Source: Rhodococcus pseudokoreensis (GTDB lineage: Bacteria > Actinomycetota > Actinomycetes > Mycobacteriales > Mycobacteriaceae). From it: DNA of 64,000 bases. Shown one piece after another: positions 17,077 to 26,116 of this stretch. Every line of letters starts with the position of its first letter. Positions within the stretch are counted from its first letter, which is position 1. The notes under the pieces were generated by a model. It did no database searches. It had not been told where the DNA came from and was given only the letters and a program-made list of their open reading frames with translations. The DNA is taken from NCBI RefSeq assembly GCF_017068395.1, contig NZ_CP070619.1, forward strand, positions 5,022,001 to 5,086,000. The letters run 5' to 3'. Made by a program: the position numbers and the translations under genes.

Positions 17077-18475
17077 TCAGGCGACGGGGAGCCCGACCAG
17101 GCCGGCCGTGAGGCCGAGGAGGGCGCAGCCCTCGAGGGTGCGCAGCACGGACCAGTTCAATCGGTAAACCATCACCGCGGCGAGAACGCCGATGACCAGG
17201 GCGACCGGGCGGATCGTGCTCAGGTCGGGCCAGCAGGTGGATCGGGCCCCAGTGCAGCAGGGAGGCGTCGGCGAAGAGGGTGTGGATGACGAAGTACAGG
17301 GCCAGGTTCGCTATCACTCCGACCACCGATGCGGTGATGCCGTTCAGCGCGGTCACGTGGGTGTTGGTGCGGAGCCGCTCGACATAGGGAGCGCCGAGGA
17401 AGATGAACACGAAGCACGGCACGAACGTCACCCACGTGGTCAGAAGCGCGCCGAGCGTCGCGGCGACCCAGGGGTCGAGATCACCCGGGTTGCGGTAGGC
17501 GCCGAGGAACGCGACGAACTGCACCACCATGATCAGCGGCCCGGGGGTGGTCTCGGCCAGCCCGAGACCGCGGACCATCTCGCCGGGGGTGAGCCAGCCG
17601 TAGGTTTCCACTGCCTTCTGCGCGACGTAGGCGAGGACGGCGTAGGCGCCGCCGAAGGTGACCAACGCGGTGCCGGAGAAGAACAGACCCTGTTCGGTGA
17701 ACACACTGTGCCGGCCGGTGAACACCACGACGGCGACCATCGGAACTGCCCACGCGATCAGGCCGACACCGAGGACGAGGACCGTGCGTCGCAGGCTGGG
17801 GGCGTCGGCGTGCAGGGCGTCGTCGGCGATCAGCGGCGGCGTCTCGTCGGTGTCCTTCTCGGGTTTGCTGCTGGTGTCGGCGCCATGCGTGCGTCGGCCG
17901 ATGAGCCAGCCTGCGAACCCGGCCACGGTGATGACGATCGGGAACGGGACCGCGAACAAGGCCAGCGCGAGGAAGGCGCAGACCGCGATCGCCCAGTGGG
18001 CGGGCCGGGTCAGCGCCCGTTTCGAGACGCGGGTGACGGCCTGGACGACCACGGCGAGGACGGCGGGGGCGATGCCGGCGGAGATGGCCAGCACGACGGT
18101 GGTGATGCCGAACGCGACGTAGATCGCGGCCAGTCCGAGCATTGCGATCATCCCGGGCAGCACGAACAGCACCCCGGCGATCAGGCCGCCGATGGTGCCG
18201 TTGAGCAGCCAGCCGGTGTAAATTGCGAGCTGCTGGGCTTCCGGGCCGGGCAGCAGCATGCAGTAGTTCAGGGCGTGCAGGAACCGTTTCTGCCCGATCC
18301 AACGTTTCTCGTCGACGAGGGTGCGTTGCATGACGGCGATCTGCCCGGCCGGTCCGCCGAAGGTCTGCAGGGAGATCAGGAACCACGCCCAGCTCGCCTT
18401 CCGCAACGGGATCAGATCCCGGCGGCGCGACGGGCCGGTCGCGGGCGTGTCGGTGGTGGGTTCGCTACTGCTCAC
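17077..18475 (-). pseudogene. chrA: Chromate efflux transporter ChrA, frameshifted near its 3' end
   Basis: The frame encodes a two-domain CHR transporter: an N-terminal half with WAWFLISLQTFGGPAGQIAVMQ and LNYCMLLPGPEAQQLA (the conserved PGPEAQ), and a C-terminal half with LVTFGGAYAVLAYVAQ and ETTPGPLIMVVQFVAF. Near 17232 the frame breaks after GPIHLL. The neighbouring frame continues with WPDLSTIRPVALVIGVLAAV and ends GLVGLPVA at 17077, whereas the unshifted frame runs on as low-quality Arg/Pro sequence to 16997. The start is GTG with GGAG upstream. ChrA expels chromate; whether this copy works depends on whether the shift is real. Confidence 0.8.
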
Positions 18476-18533
18476 GTCGGTCTCCGAAACATGAAAGTCA
18501 GGGCGGGGCAGGGTGGTCGGGCCGCACTCGGGG

Positions 18534-18965
18534 TCAGGACGGTTCGCGGCCGGACAGGACACGTTGGCGATGGAATTCGTAGAGCCCGTCGAAGATGCGG
18601 GTCGCCACCGCGAGTGTCTGATCGTCGGTGCCGGTCAACGACAGCCCGCGCAGCACCGAGTCCAGTCCGGGGGCTTCGGGGGCGTCGTAGCGGCCGTCGT
18701 CGATGTCGGCCTCGTGGACGATTTCGGCGAGCGCCCACAGCACCGGGTCGGTGAGTTCGTAGCGGCGCAGGATCGTCTCGAAGCTGCAATCCCCGTGGTG
18801 ATGCGACAATTCCACCCCGCGCATGTCGAACGCGGCCGCATCGTCCGGGACGTCCGCCGGATCGGCCACCCACACGAACTCGGCATCCGGGTCGATGTTG
18901 CGGCGGATCAACCACGCACACGCGTCGCGGTCGATGTGGATCCCGGCGCGGGTCGCCCACCTCAT
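18534..18965 (-). CDS. chrB: Chromate resistance protein, ChrB C-terminal-domain type
   Basis: 143 residues matching the C-terminal domain of ChrB: WATRAGIHIDRDACAWLIRRNIDPDAEF, FDMRGVELSHHHGDCSFETIL, and EIVHEADIDDGRYDAPEAPGL. The His/Cys/Asp-rich stretches suit metal or oxyanion sensing. The ATG overlaps the stop of the upstream gene (ATGA), so the two halves of ChrB are made as separate, coupled chains. It lies between the N-terminal half and chrA in one operon. Confidence 0.85.
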   Translation of the reverse strand: MRWATRAGIHIDRDACAWLIRRNIDPDAEFVWVADPADVPDDAAAFDMRGVELSHHHGDCSFETILRRYELTDPVLWALAEIVHEADIDDGRYDAPEAPGLDSVLRGLSLTGTDDQTLAVATRIFDGLYEFHRQRVLSGREPS

Positions 18966-19468
18966 TGCGGCACCTGCGTTTCCGCGGGCCGGCCGGCTAA
19001 TTCCTTAAGCGCGGCCTCCGCACCGTCCCGCTGCGCGGTCGGGAAGAAGGAGCGCTTGTCGATCTCCCGCATCCGGCGGCGCAGCTGGGTGAGCTTCCTG
19101 GTCCGTCCGTCGGTGTCGGGCAGCGATCGTGCCGCTTCGGCGGCGTCGGTGAGCTCGTCGTATTCGGCGGCGCGGTCCGCCGACAGCTGCGCCCGCATCC
19201 GGTCCTGCTGGTTCTGGGTGGTGGGGGCGGCGGTCCACACCTCCGCCTGACCGCCCGCCTCGACGACTTCCTCGGCGACCCAGTCGAACTGCTCCCGGGT
19301 GCGCGGAGAGGCGGGTAGCACGACCACCCCGTCGGCGAGCTGGAACACCCCGTACTTGCGGAGCTTGCGCCACAACGCTATTCGCGGTGTCGACGGCTCA
19401 CGGGGGATCCGGTAGGCGAGCATCACCCACTCGTCGAGACGCTGCTCGGGTGCCGGTATCCGTTCCAC
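18962..19468 (-). CDS. ChrB N-terminal-domain protein
   Basis: 168 residues with the ChrB N-terminal signature WVMLAYRIPREPSTPRIALWRKLRKYGVFQLADGVVVLP, followed by a helical stretch with RKLTQLRRRMREIDKRSFF. It is GTG-started, with a possible ATG 16 codons inside. In proteobacteria this part is fused to the C-terminal domain; a split arrangement is known from actinobacterial chromate clusters. It probably regulates the operon. Confidence 0.8.
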   Translation of the reverse strand: MERIPAPEQRLDEWVMLAYRIPREPSTPRIALWRKLRKYGVFQLADGVVVLPASPRTREQFDWVAEEVVEAGGQAEVWTAAPTTQNQQDRMRAQLSADRAAEYDELTDAAEAARSLPDTDGRTRKLTQLRRRMREIDKRSFFPTAQRDGAEAALKELAGRPAETQVPQ

Positions 19469-19701
19469 CCCCGTGATGTAGCCACGGTTTCACTGCGCTG
19501 TCTATCCGCGGGTTCGCGGGCCGGTGGGGCGACTTGGGCGGCGCGCACGTGAACGCCCGTGAACGACTGCCTCCACGGCCAGCGCATGTCAGTGGGTCAG
19601 GCGGTGATAGATCTGCTCGTTCGTGGTTCTCGTACTGAGCTCGCGGGCGGCTGAGCGGTCATTCTCCGGTAATACCGACCCAGCCTCGAGCGATTCAGTT
19701 G

Positions 19702-20502
19702 CTACTTACCTGTGAAGGAACCCGGACGCTTCTCCATGAACGCGCTAACGGCCTCCCGGTGGTCGGCGGTGTGATGGGACAGCGCTTGCATGGCAGCAGA
19801 CAACTCGAGCAAACTATCGAGACTCAGATGCTGTGATTCACGCAAAAGCTTCTTGGCCATCCGCACCGAGTTCGGCGGATTGACCGCTACGCGCTCCGCC
19901 AGCCCGCGCGCCTCGTCGAGCAGCTGCTCCGGGGCGACGACCCGGGAGACCAGCCCCCATTCCAGTGCAGTCGCCGCGTTGACGCGGTCCCCGGTCAACG
20001 TCATCTCGGCGGCGCGGGCCGCGCCGATCGCGCGTGGCAGCAACCACGCTCCACCGTCCCCGGGAATAATACCCAGCTTGACGAAGCTTTCTGCGAAAAA
20101 GGCCGTGTCGGAGGCGATCCGCATGTCACACATGAGCGCGAGATCGCAGCCGGCGCCGACTGCGGGGCCGTTCACTGCCGCAATCAGGGGGACGTCGCAG
20201 TTGTACATGGCCCGAGGTATACGTTGAATTCCCTTCCGATACCCCTCGCGCTGCTGGTGAGGCTTGCCTCCGAAGAGCCCGCGGCCTTCCGCCATGTCCT
20301 TCACGTTACCGCCGGACGAGAACGCGGAACCGGCGCCCGTCACGATGACTGCTCTGGTCTCATGGCTGGCATTGACAGCGGCCACGCACGCTACGAGCGC
20401 GTCGATCACGTCCTCGCCGGAGATCGGGTTGCGTTCTTCGGGCAGATTGATTGTCCAGGTCTCGATAACACCGTCGCGCTGGACGAGAACGGGATCATCC
20501 AT
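19702..20502 (-). CDS. Enoyl-CoA hydratase/isomerase family protein
   Basis: 266 residues with crotonase features: oxyanion-hole segments GAGSAFSSGGNVKDMA and AAVNGPAVGAGCDLALMCDMRIAS, then AFFAESFVKLGIIPGDGGAWLLPRAIG with the catalytic Glu region, and the C-terminal KKLLRESQHLSLDSLLELSAAMQALSHHTADHREAV. AAGGAG 8 nt upstream fixes the start at MDDPVLV. It probably hydrates an enoyl-CoA in the ring-degradation pathway encoded around it. A frameshifted remnant of a close relative lies near 28.9 kb. Confidence 0.9.
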   Translation of the reverse strand: MDDPVLVQRDGVIETWTINLPEERNPISGEDVIDALVACVAAVNASHETRAVIVTGAGSAFSSGGNVKDMAEGRGLFGGKPHQQREGYRKGIQRIPRAMYNCDVPLIAAVNGPAVGAGCDLALMCDMRIASDTAFFAESFVKLGIIPGDGGAWLLPRAIGAARAAEMTLTGDRVNAATALEWGLVSRVVAPEQLLDEARGLAERVAVNPPNSVRMAKKLLRESQHLSLDSLLELSAAMQALSHHTADHREAVSAFMEKRPGSFTGK

Positions 20503-20552
20503 GAAAGTTGCTCCTTGTGTGAGGGTCAATCAGTCATGATGACTGACTTATA

Positions 20553-20756
20553 GTTGTCGGTCCCGACTTCGGCTGCAGTCCGCAGGTTGTTCAGTATCGC
20601 CACGGCCGAGATCTCGGAATCAAGGACGGCAACGCCGACTACGCCGTTTCCGCAACATTTGATGGCATCGACGAGTTTCTCGACGTGGTGCCCTCCGCTC
20701 AGCAGGTGAGCGGAGGGCACCACGTCCAGTTGGTCGAGGGCGCCGACGTTCGGTGA
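20553..20756 (+). pseudogene. Fragment resembling a Dabb (A/B-barrel) protein
   Basis: A plus-strand frame without its own start reads GRDLGIKDGNADYAVSATFDGIDEFL, the middle of a stress-responsive A/B-barrel domain. It continues across a perfect hairpin to a TGA. The opposite strand has a 65-codon open frame over the same stretch that I do not recognise. No other gene is visible between the hydratase and the tautomerase. Confidence 0.3.
20682..20726. repeat. Perfect 20-bp hairpin
   Basis: Left arm GACGTGGTGCCCTCCGCTCA (20682-20701) and right arm TGAGCGGAGGGCACCACGTC (20707-20726) pair without mismatch around the loop GCAGG. It lies between the tautomerase and hydratase genes and may act as a terminator, or be the scar of a mobile element. 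Confidence 0.8.
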
Positions 20757-20833
20757 GAACCGAGGGTGGGTTCCGGCCTCTCGCGCGACCGAGGTGGCCG
20801 AACGAGAAGTCGGAGTCGCTCGCCGAAAGTCGG

Positions 20834-21034
20834 TCAGGCCGGCTTCAAGGCTCGTTCGGTCAGAGTCTCACCGCCGATGGCCCAATCGTCCTTCGACACT
20901 TCTTCGATCGTCACCCAGACACTTGCCGGTTTCGCTCCTGTCGCGTCCACGTATGCAGCAGTCAGCTTTTTCAATAGCTCACGCTTCGCTTCGGCGGATT
21001 GGCCGGGGGTCTGGGTCACATGCAACAGCGGCAT
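20834..21034 (-). CDS. 4-oxalocrotonate tautomerase family protein
   Basis: 66 residues beginning Met-Pro-Leu-Leu-His-Val, so processing exposes the catalytic Pro1 of the tautomerase superfamily. The rest (TPGQSAEAKRELLKKLTAAYVDATG, SVWVTIEEVSKDDWAIGGETL) fits the family's beta-alpha-beta fold and length. GAGGAG lies 7 nt upstream. Such enzymes isomerise dienol/oxo acids in ring cleavage, and the placement among degradation genes agrees. Confidence 0.85.
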   Translation of the reverse strand: MPLLHVTQTPGQSAEAKRELLKKLTAAYVDATGAKPASVWVTIEEVSKDDWAIGGETLTERALKPA

Positions 21035-21424
21035 AGCGTGCTCCTCGAGGGTTTTTTGATGGGGAAAGGCACTCGACAAGCCACTTCGCTAATCGAGATC
21101 AGTTGATCGGCGAGAACCGTGCCACGGCCAAGGGTAACAGTCTTGGGTATCGATTAAAAAGGTTGGGGTGCAACGAATATGATGATACAAAGTTGGTTTG
21201 CCGTGTCACTTAGCTTGCAGTCAAGTAAGTTTCAGACAGCCATTTTTCATTGTAGATAAGATCATCTGTGGAATAACCGCGTTGATGACGCCGGTAGTAC
21301 GGTGCCAGGGGCTAAAGCGCGCGGGTACGAACATGAGTCGTCTGAGCAATTGTGAAGCACCATTACGAGATTGGGCGTGACTCTATGATCGAACTCGATC
21401 ACGACTGGCCCGGCGTCGCGTGGT
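21035..21424. other. Non-coding stretch
   Basis: I see no gene here. The base composition is more AT-rich than its surroundings (around 21140-21260), which fits a junction between segments of different origin. The promoter for the tautomerase gene should lie at its left end. Confidence 0.5.
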
Positions 21425-21640
21425 GGCCTCGACCGCCCCGCCGCACTGCGAGACGACGCCGAGAAGCTGCGGGAGGGGTGGCCGACGGCGCGACTTCTGC
21501 GAGTCGACGGGCTCGGGCAGGTCCGTCTCACGGAGAAGCATGTGCTGCTGGAACCGTACTCCGGCCGCTACTTCGAGCCTCCCGAGTATGCGGTGCTGCT
21601 CGGTGTCTTGGACGGGGACCACGAATGGCAGTGTGGAACG
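21425..21640 (+). pseudogene. NudC-like (NADH pyrophosphatase) N-terminal fragment
   Basis: The frame reads GLDRPAALRDDAEKLREGWP, TARLLRVDGLGQVRL and LEPYSGRYFEPPEYAVLLGVLDG. This matches the substrate-recognition N-terminal part of NudC/NUDT12-like hydrolases (the E-K-L-R-x-G-W-P stretch is typical). The zinc finger and Nudix box are absent, so it is a remnant. Confidence 0.45.
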
Positions 21641-21689
21641 ACGAAGGTTTCAATGATCGCTTACTTCCAGACCGGTTCGATGGCTCGCT

Positions 21690-21798
21690 TGGATCGAGTT
21701 GGACAAGGCGTTCGCGCTGTGGGGTGGACCGCCGCTGGTGCTGCGGATGGACAACGGACCGGAGTTCGTATCCACTGTGCTGCAATCGGTATTCCGTC
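21690..21798 (+). pseudogene. IS3-family transposase fragment
   Basis: A short frame reads WIELDKAFALWGGPPLVLRM and then DNGPEFVSTVLQ. GGPP-LRxDNGPEF is the hallmark around the second catalytic Asp of IS3-type (OrfB) integrase-like transposases. Neither end of an element is visible. Confidence 0.55.
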
Positions 21799-21844
21799 CT
21801 CGGAACGCTCCTGAATGACGGAATTCACGGGTGTCGCGGCCCCG

Positions 21845-23098
21845 CTACTCCGGCAATACCCCGGAGCCGCGTAGACACGCAACCTCGTTCTCGGAAAATC
21901 CGAGCTCGGCGAGAACATCATCGGTGTCGGCGCCGCGGTGGCGAGGGCCGAATCGCACCGAACCGGGGGACTCGGACAGCTTTACCGGTACGCCGACGCC
22001 TCGGTACCCGTCGCATTCGATCACCATTTTTCGGTGCCGCACCTGGGGAAGGTTGAGTGCCTCCCCGACGTTGTTCACGGCCCCCGAGGGAACACCGGCC
22101 AGTCGAAGTGCGGTGGCCAGGGCCTCGCGCTGCCAACCGCCGATGAGTCCGCCGAGGACCTTCCGCAGCTGTACTGCGTTCGCCATACGATCGGTATTCG
22201 TCCTGAACCGCGGGTCCTCGGCGAGCCCGGGCGCGTCCAACGCCTTGGCGAGCGAGCGGAATTGCCGGTCGTTGCCGGCACCAATGAAGAACGGTCCGTC
22301 ACTGCAGACGAACGTCTCGTAAGGACAGATGGTGGGATGGGCGACGCCGGTGCGTTCCGGCGCGACGCCGGTAGCGAACCATTTGCCGGCGTGTGGGTGC
22401 AGGATCGACACCGCGCTGTCGAGCAGCGCGAGGTCGACAAGCTGCCCGCGCCCGGTCTCTCGCCGCACGTGCAGCGCCATGAGGATGCCGTTCATTGCAT
22501 TGAGGCCGGTGATGATATCCACCAGCGGGATCCCGATCCGCATCGCCTCGCCGTCAGCTTCGCCGTTGATACTCATCAGCCCGGACAGTGCCTGAAGCAC
22601 TGCGTCGTAGCCGGGCGCGCCACCAAGCGGCCCGTCGGTGCCGTACCCGGTGATCCGGCAGTGTATGAGGCGCGGGAACTCCGCGGCGAGTACGTCGTCG
22701 CCCAGGCCCCACCTCTCGAGCGTCCCGGCCTTGAAATTCTCGATCACGACGTCGGCCTCGGCGAGCATTCGGCGCAGGAGTTGCTGTCCTTCCTCGATTC
22801 GTAGGTCGACGCTGATGTTGCGCTTGTTGCGGTTGAGCCCGTCGAAGTACGTGCTGTGGTTTTCTCTGACGAACGGCGGGCCCCAACCGCGGGTTTCGTC
22901 GCCAGCTGGTGGCTCTACTTTCGTTACGTCCGCACCGTGGTCGGCGAGCATCTGCCCGCACAGTGGTCCGGCGAGCACCCGCGACAGGTCGACGACGCGA
23001 ATGTCTGTGAGCGCGCCAGTCCGCGGAGGCAGCGCGGCTGAATTGGAAGAGGCGTCCCAGGCGTCGGCCGAAAGGGCGTTGATTGTCGAGTTGGTCAT
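21845..23098 (-). CDS. CaiB/BaiF-family CoA-transferase
   Basis: 417 residues with the family III CoA-transferase pattern: IRVVDLSRVLAGPLCGQMLADHGADVTKVEPP, NRNKRNISVDL, and the catalytic Asp194 in PLVDIITGLNAMNGILMAL, followed by ETGRGQLVDLALLD. Such enzymes move CoA between acids and would activate the ring-opened acid. The N-terminus has about 25 extra residues before the core. Its higher G+C than the adjacent aldehyde dehydrogenase gene suggests separate origins. Confidence 0.9.
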   Translation of the reverse strand: MTNSTINALSADAWDASSNSAALPPRTGALTDIRVVDLSRVLAGPLCGQMLADHGADVTKVEPPAGDETRGWGPPFVRENHSTYFDGLNRNKRNISVDLRIEEGQQLLRRMLAEADVVIENFKAGTLERWGLGDDVLAAEFPRLIHCRITGYGTDGPLGGAPGYDAVLQALSGLMSINGEADGEAMRIGIPLVDIITGLNAMNGILMALHVRRETGRGQLVDLALLDSAVSILHPHAGKWFATGVAPERTGVAHPTICPYETFVCSDGPFFIGAGNDRQFRSLAKALDAPGLAEDPRFRTNTDRMANAVQLRKVLGGLIGGWQREALATALRLAGVPSGAVNNVGEALNLPQVRHRKMVIECDGYRGVGVPVKLSESPGSVRFGPRHRGADTDDVLAELGFSENEVACLRGSGVLPE

Positions 23099-23213
23099 GG
23101 CTGCTCATTCTGGTGGGTATTGACGGGGTCGGGCCGGCCGAGGGGGAAGGTAAATCATGAAGCCTCTAGGCATCCAATTGAACAGGGAGTGGGGTCGGAA
23201 GGCTCCGAGGCGA

Positions 23214-24662
23214 CTAGACATAGATGGACCTGTATTCAAGATAGTAATCCAGCGCCTCAGGGCCGAATTCCCGCCCAATTCCGCTGTGCTTCACGCCACC
23301 GAAGGGGGAGCCCATGTCTATCGAAAAATAATTGATCCCCATTGTGCCAGATCTGATACGTGACGCGATATCTAGGCCATGCTCGTGATCCTCAGTAAAG
23401 ACGACCCCGCCCAAACCGAAGACGGTGTCATTTGCGATACGAACGGCCTCATCCTCCGACCCGTACGGGATAACGGAGATGACAGGACCGAATATCTCCT
23501 CCTGTGCCAGTCGACTGTCATTGTCCACGCCTCCAAAAATAGTAGGCGAAACAAACCACCCTCGCGTCAGCCCATCAGGCGGCTCGGCGCCGCCACGGAC
23601 AAGCTGGAATCCCTCAGACTCCCCGAGCCGGATATAGTTTCTAACTCGCTCTCGGTGTTGATCGCTCACCATAGGGCCCAAAGTGACCGCGTCGTCAAGT
23701 GGGTCCCCCATCGCCAGATCATCCACGTAGGCAGCCAGGACATCTAGAACTTCCCGGGAACGACCGTGGGGAACCAAGATACGGGAGTTTGTGGTGCACG
23801 TCTGTCCCCCGTTCTTGAACACAGCGTCGTCCAGGCTCCTAGCGAAGACATCCAGATCCGCATCAGAGAGCACAACGGCCGCCGACTTGCCACCGAGCTC
23901 GAGCGATACCCTTTTGAGGGACCGGCCTGCCGCCTCGCCTATCGCCTGCCCTGCAGCCGTTGACCCGGTAAATGCAATCTTGTCCACACCCGGATGGGCC
24001 ACAAGGGCCTCGCCCGCGCGAACGCCACCAGCAACAATGTTGAGGACTCCAGGCGGCAGACCTGCATCTTCCGCCGCTTCCCCGAGCACGTAGGCGTCAA
24101 GCGCAGTTTCGGGGGCTGGTTTCAAAACGATAGTGCACCCAGCGGCGAGAGCAGGAGCGATCTTGGCCATAGCCAGCAACTGAGGATAGTTCCACGCAAC
24201 GATTGCACCAACAACACCGACTGGCTCTTGCCGCACAATGGTGTGCCCCTTCTTGCTGGGGCGGCGAGTCTCAAAAGTCCGTGCCTCGGCGAGCTCAGCC
24301 ATCGAACGCAGTATCGCTACCGGGGCCGCAGCGTTACTGATAATCGATAAAGGCCTAATCATGCCATTCTGCTGACTGACCAAGCGCGCGGTGGATTCTC
24401 CTCGGCGCTCGAGGCTATCGGCGAACCGCCGCATAGTCTCGGCCCGTTCGTGCGGGGTGGAACGCCCCCAGGGGCCGTTGTCGAGTGCCGCCCGCGCGGC
24501 CAAAACAGCTTCGTCAATCTCCGAAGAACCACCCATTGCGGCAACGCCCAGCGGCCGCTCGGTTGCTGCTTCTACAATAGTAAATAATTCTGGGTCGACA
24601 GCCTCTCGCCACTGCCCGTTAATATAAAACTGTCTGCGGTCGGCGCCACCGGCTGGGGGCAT
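23214..24662 (-). CDS. Aldehyde dehydrogenase (NAD(P)-dependent)
   Basis: 482 residues with the full ALDH fold: VAWNYPQLLAMAKIAPALAAG, the general base Glu255 in VSLELGGKSAAVV and the nucleophile Cys289 in KNGGQTCTTNSRI, then EEIFGPVISVIPY. It probably oxidises an aldehyde formed after lactone opening. GAGAGG precedes the ATG. Its G+C is visibly lower than most of the window, shared with the next two upstream genes. Confidence 0.93.
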   Translation of the reverse strand: MPPAGGADRRQFYINGQWREAVDPELFTIVEAATERPLGVAAMGGSSEIDEAVLAARAALDNGPWGRSTPHERAETMRRFADSLERRGESTARLVSQQNGMIRPLSIISNAAAPVAILRSMAELAEARTFETRRPSKKGHTIVRQEPVGVVGAIVAWNYPQLLAMAKIAPALAAGCTIVLKPAPETALDAYVLGEAAEDAGLPPGVLNIVAGGVRAGEALVAHPGVDKIAFTGSTAAGQAIGEAAGRSLKRVSLELGGKSAAVVLSDADLDVFARSLDDAVFKNGGQTCTTNSRILVPHGRSREVLDVLAAYVDDLAMGDPLDDAVTLGPMVSDQHRERVRNYIRLGESEGFQLVRGGAEPPDGLTRGWFVSPTIFGGVDNDSRLAQEEIFGPVISVIPYGSEDEAVRIANDTVFGLGGVVFTEDHEHGLDIASRIRSGTMGINYFSIDMGSPFGGVKHSGIGREFGPEALDYYLEYRSIYV

Positions 24663-24885
24663 AATGTAACCTCTCTGAAGTGGTTATATACCTTGTCTTC
24701 CAAGGTTGCTTACGAAAGACGATTACGGTCAATACGCTGCCGCAGCCAAAACGAAGGGCAAAGCGCTGGAGCGTCTACAGTCGAAGCGAATGACTAGATG
24801 ACTGCTCGGCACCGTACCGATCGGGCCGTCTCGGGCCCGATCGAACTCCGTACGGACGACCCACATCTAGGGAGATCAGGCCGGC

Positions 24886-25755
24886 CTACTGTGCGACGCC
24901 ACGTCGATTCACCTGCGCGGTGCGGACGGTGCCTTGTGACTTACCTTCACCGAACTGCTCGAGAGTGGTCGCATTGCAAAACATGTACAGCACATCCAGG
25001 TCTGATCCGCCGAACGTGCACGCAACAGCCCAGGCGTCAGGCACGAGAACGGAATCGGTGATCTCGCCGTTCTCCTCAACGCGATAGAAGCCGCTCTCCG
25101 GACCGTTGGTCAGGCCATTGCCGAACCAGACGCCACCTTCGGTGTCCAGTGCAATCCCGTCAGGGTGCATGCTCTCGTCGAGTTGTGCCCACACTCGGAA
25201 ATTAGTCAAGGAACCATCGGCGTTTACGTCAAAAGCATCAATCCGGTGACCGAAAGTCTCTGCGAGGAGCAAAGTTCGACCGTCCGCACTAAGAGCAGCT
25301 CCGTTCGGGAATATCGCATCGCCTTCAACTCTGCTTACGTTGCCCTCGGGTGTTACGTGGGCCAAAGTTGTTGCCTTCGGATCCTCAGCCCCGAGGTCAA
25401 AGCCAAAGTTACCAATGTAGGCATGTCCGGACGGCGATACCAGCATGTCGTTTGCCATTCCGCGGGCGATATGCGCGATATCGGCGTACTCGCTGACGGA
25501 TCCGTCGGACGCGATTCGCACAACTTTCTTCTTCGTCGGATCCAAGAGGACCACTAAGACCGATCCATCCTGTAGGAAACCGAGCCCAGACGGTGACTCT
25601 TCGAGCGTCGCGAATGCAGTGTGGCTGCCGTCCTCTTCGAAATGTAGGACGTGCTTGCCAAAAAAGTCGCTGGCCCATAGTCGACCATCGTGCCAGCGTG
25701 GTGCTTCGAGGTAGCCATGCCCACTGGATATTGTCTGCAGTGAATGGTTCTTCAT
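24886..25755 (-). CDS. SMP-30/gluconolactonase-family lactonase
   Basis: 289 residues forming a six-bladed propeller with the metal-binding residues of SMP-30 lactonases: Glu in YLEAPRW, Asn in RGMANDMLVSP, Asn in IFPNGAALSADG and Asp in MHPDGIALDTEGGVWFGNGL. It would hydrolyse the lactone made by the neighbouring Baeyer-Villiger-type monooxygenase. It is in one direction with that gene and the Dabb gene. Confidence 0.88.
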   Translation of the reverse strand: MKNHSLQTISSGHGYLEAPRWHDGRLWASDFFGKHVLHFEEDGSHTAFATLEESPSGLGFLQDGSVLVVLLDPTKKKVVRIASDGSVSEYADIAHIARGMANDMLVSPSGHAYIGNFGFDLGAEDPKATTLAHVTPEGNVSRVEGDAIFPNGAALSADGRTLLLAETFGHRIDAFDVNADGSLTNFRVWAQLDESMHPDGIALDTEGGVWFGNGLTNGPESGFYRVEENGEITDSVLVPDAWAVACTFGGSDLDVLYMFCNATTLEQFGEGKSQGTVRTAQVNRRGVAQ

Positions 25756-25819
25756 TGCCTGCCCTTTCGGTGGTAGATATGGCGATTGCAGCTTCGGGTT
25801 AACGCATCCTAGGCGCTAG

Positions 25820-26116
25820 TCACGCCTCAAATTGCACTACGGTGTATTTCGCCGCGAACTTGGAGAGCAGCTCCTTTGCGCGAATATGAGCAGGATGCAC
25901 GTCGTACTCGGCATAGCCTGTTGGATCATGAAACGCAGCGGAAATCCCGTAGTCGCTGCTCACGTCGCGCGAACTGATGTCTCTTCCATGAGCGTAGGCA
26001 TGTAGCAGTTCTGTACATTCGGCGGACAGCTGATCAAGCGCAATTGCGAAAGCCGATATATTCGAGTCATCGATCGACCGGGTCCATGATATAGCGACCA
26101 AGTGATGAAAAGTCAT
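25820..26116 (-). CDS. Dabb (stress-responsive A/B-barrel) domain protein
   Basis: 98 residues starting MTFHHLVAISWTRSIDD, with the ferredoxin-like pattern of Dabb proteins: N-terminal FHHLV, then SSRDVSSDYGISAAFHDPTGYAEYDVHPAHIRAKELL. Its ATG overlaps the stop of the monooxygenase gene (ATGA), implying coupled translation. Related small proteins act as cyclases, isomerases or stabilisers in catabolic clusters; the exact role is unknown. Confidence 0.82.
   Translation of the reverse strand: MTFHHLVAISWTRSIDDSNISAFAIALDQLSAECTELLHAYAHGRDISSRDVSSDYGISAAFHDPTGYAEYDVHPAHIRAKELLSKFAAKYTVVQFEA

Noticed and set aside
20526..20723. 65-residue minus-strand protein between hydratase and tautomerase
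   Set aside because: It would begin inside a perfect hairpin and matches no family; the plus strand looks more protein-like there.
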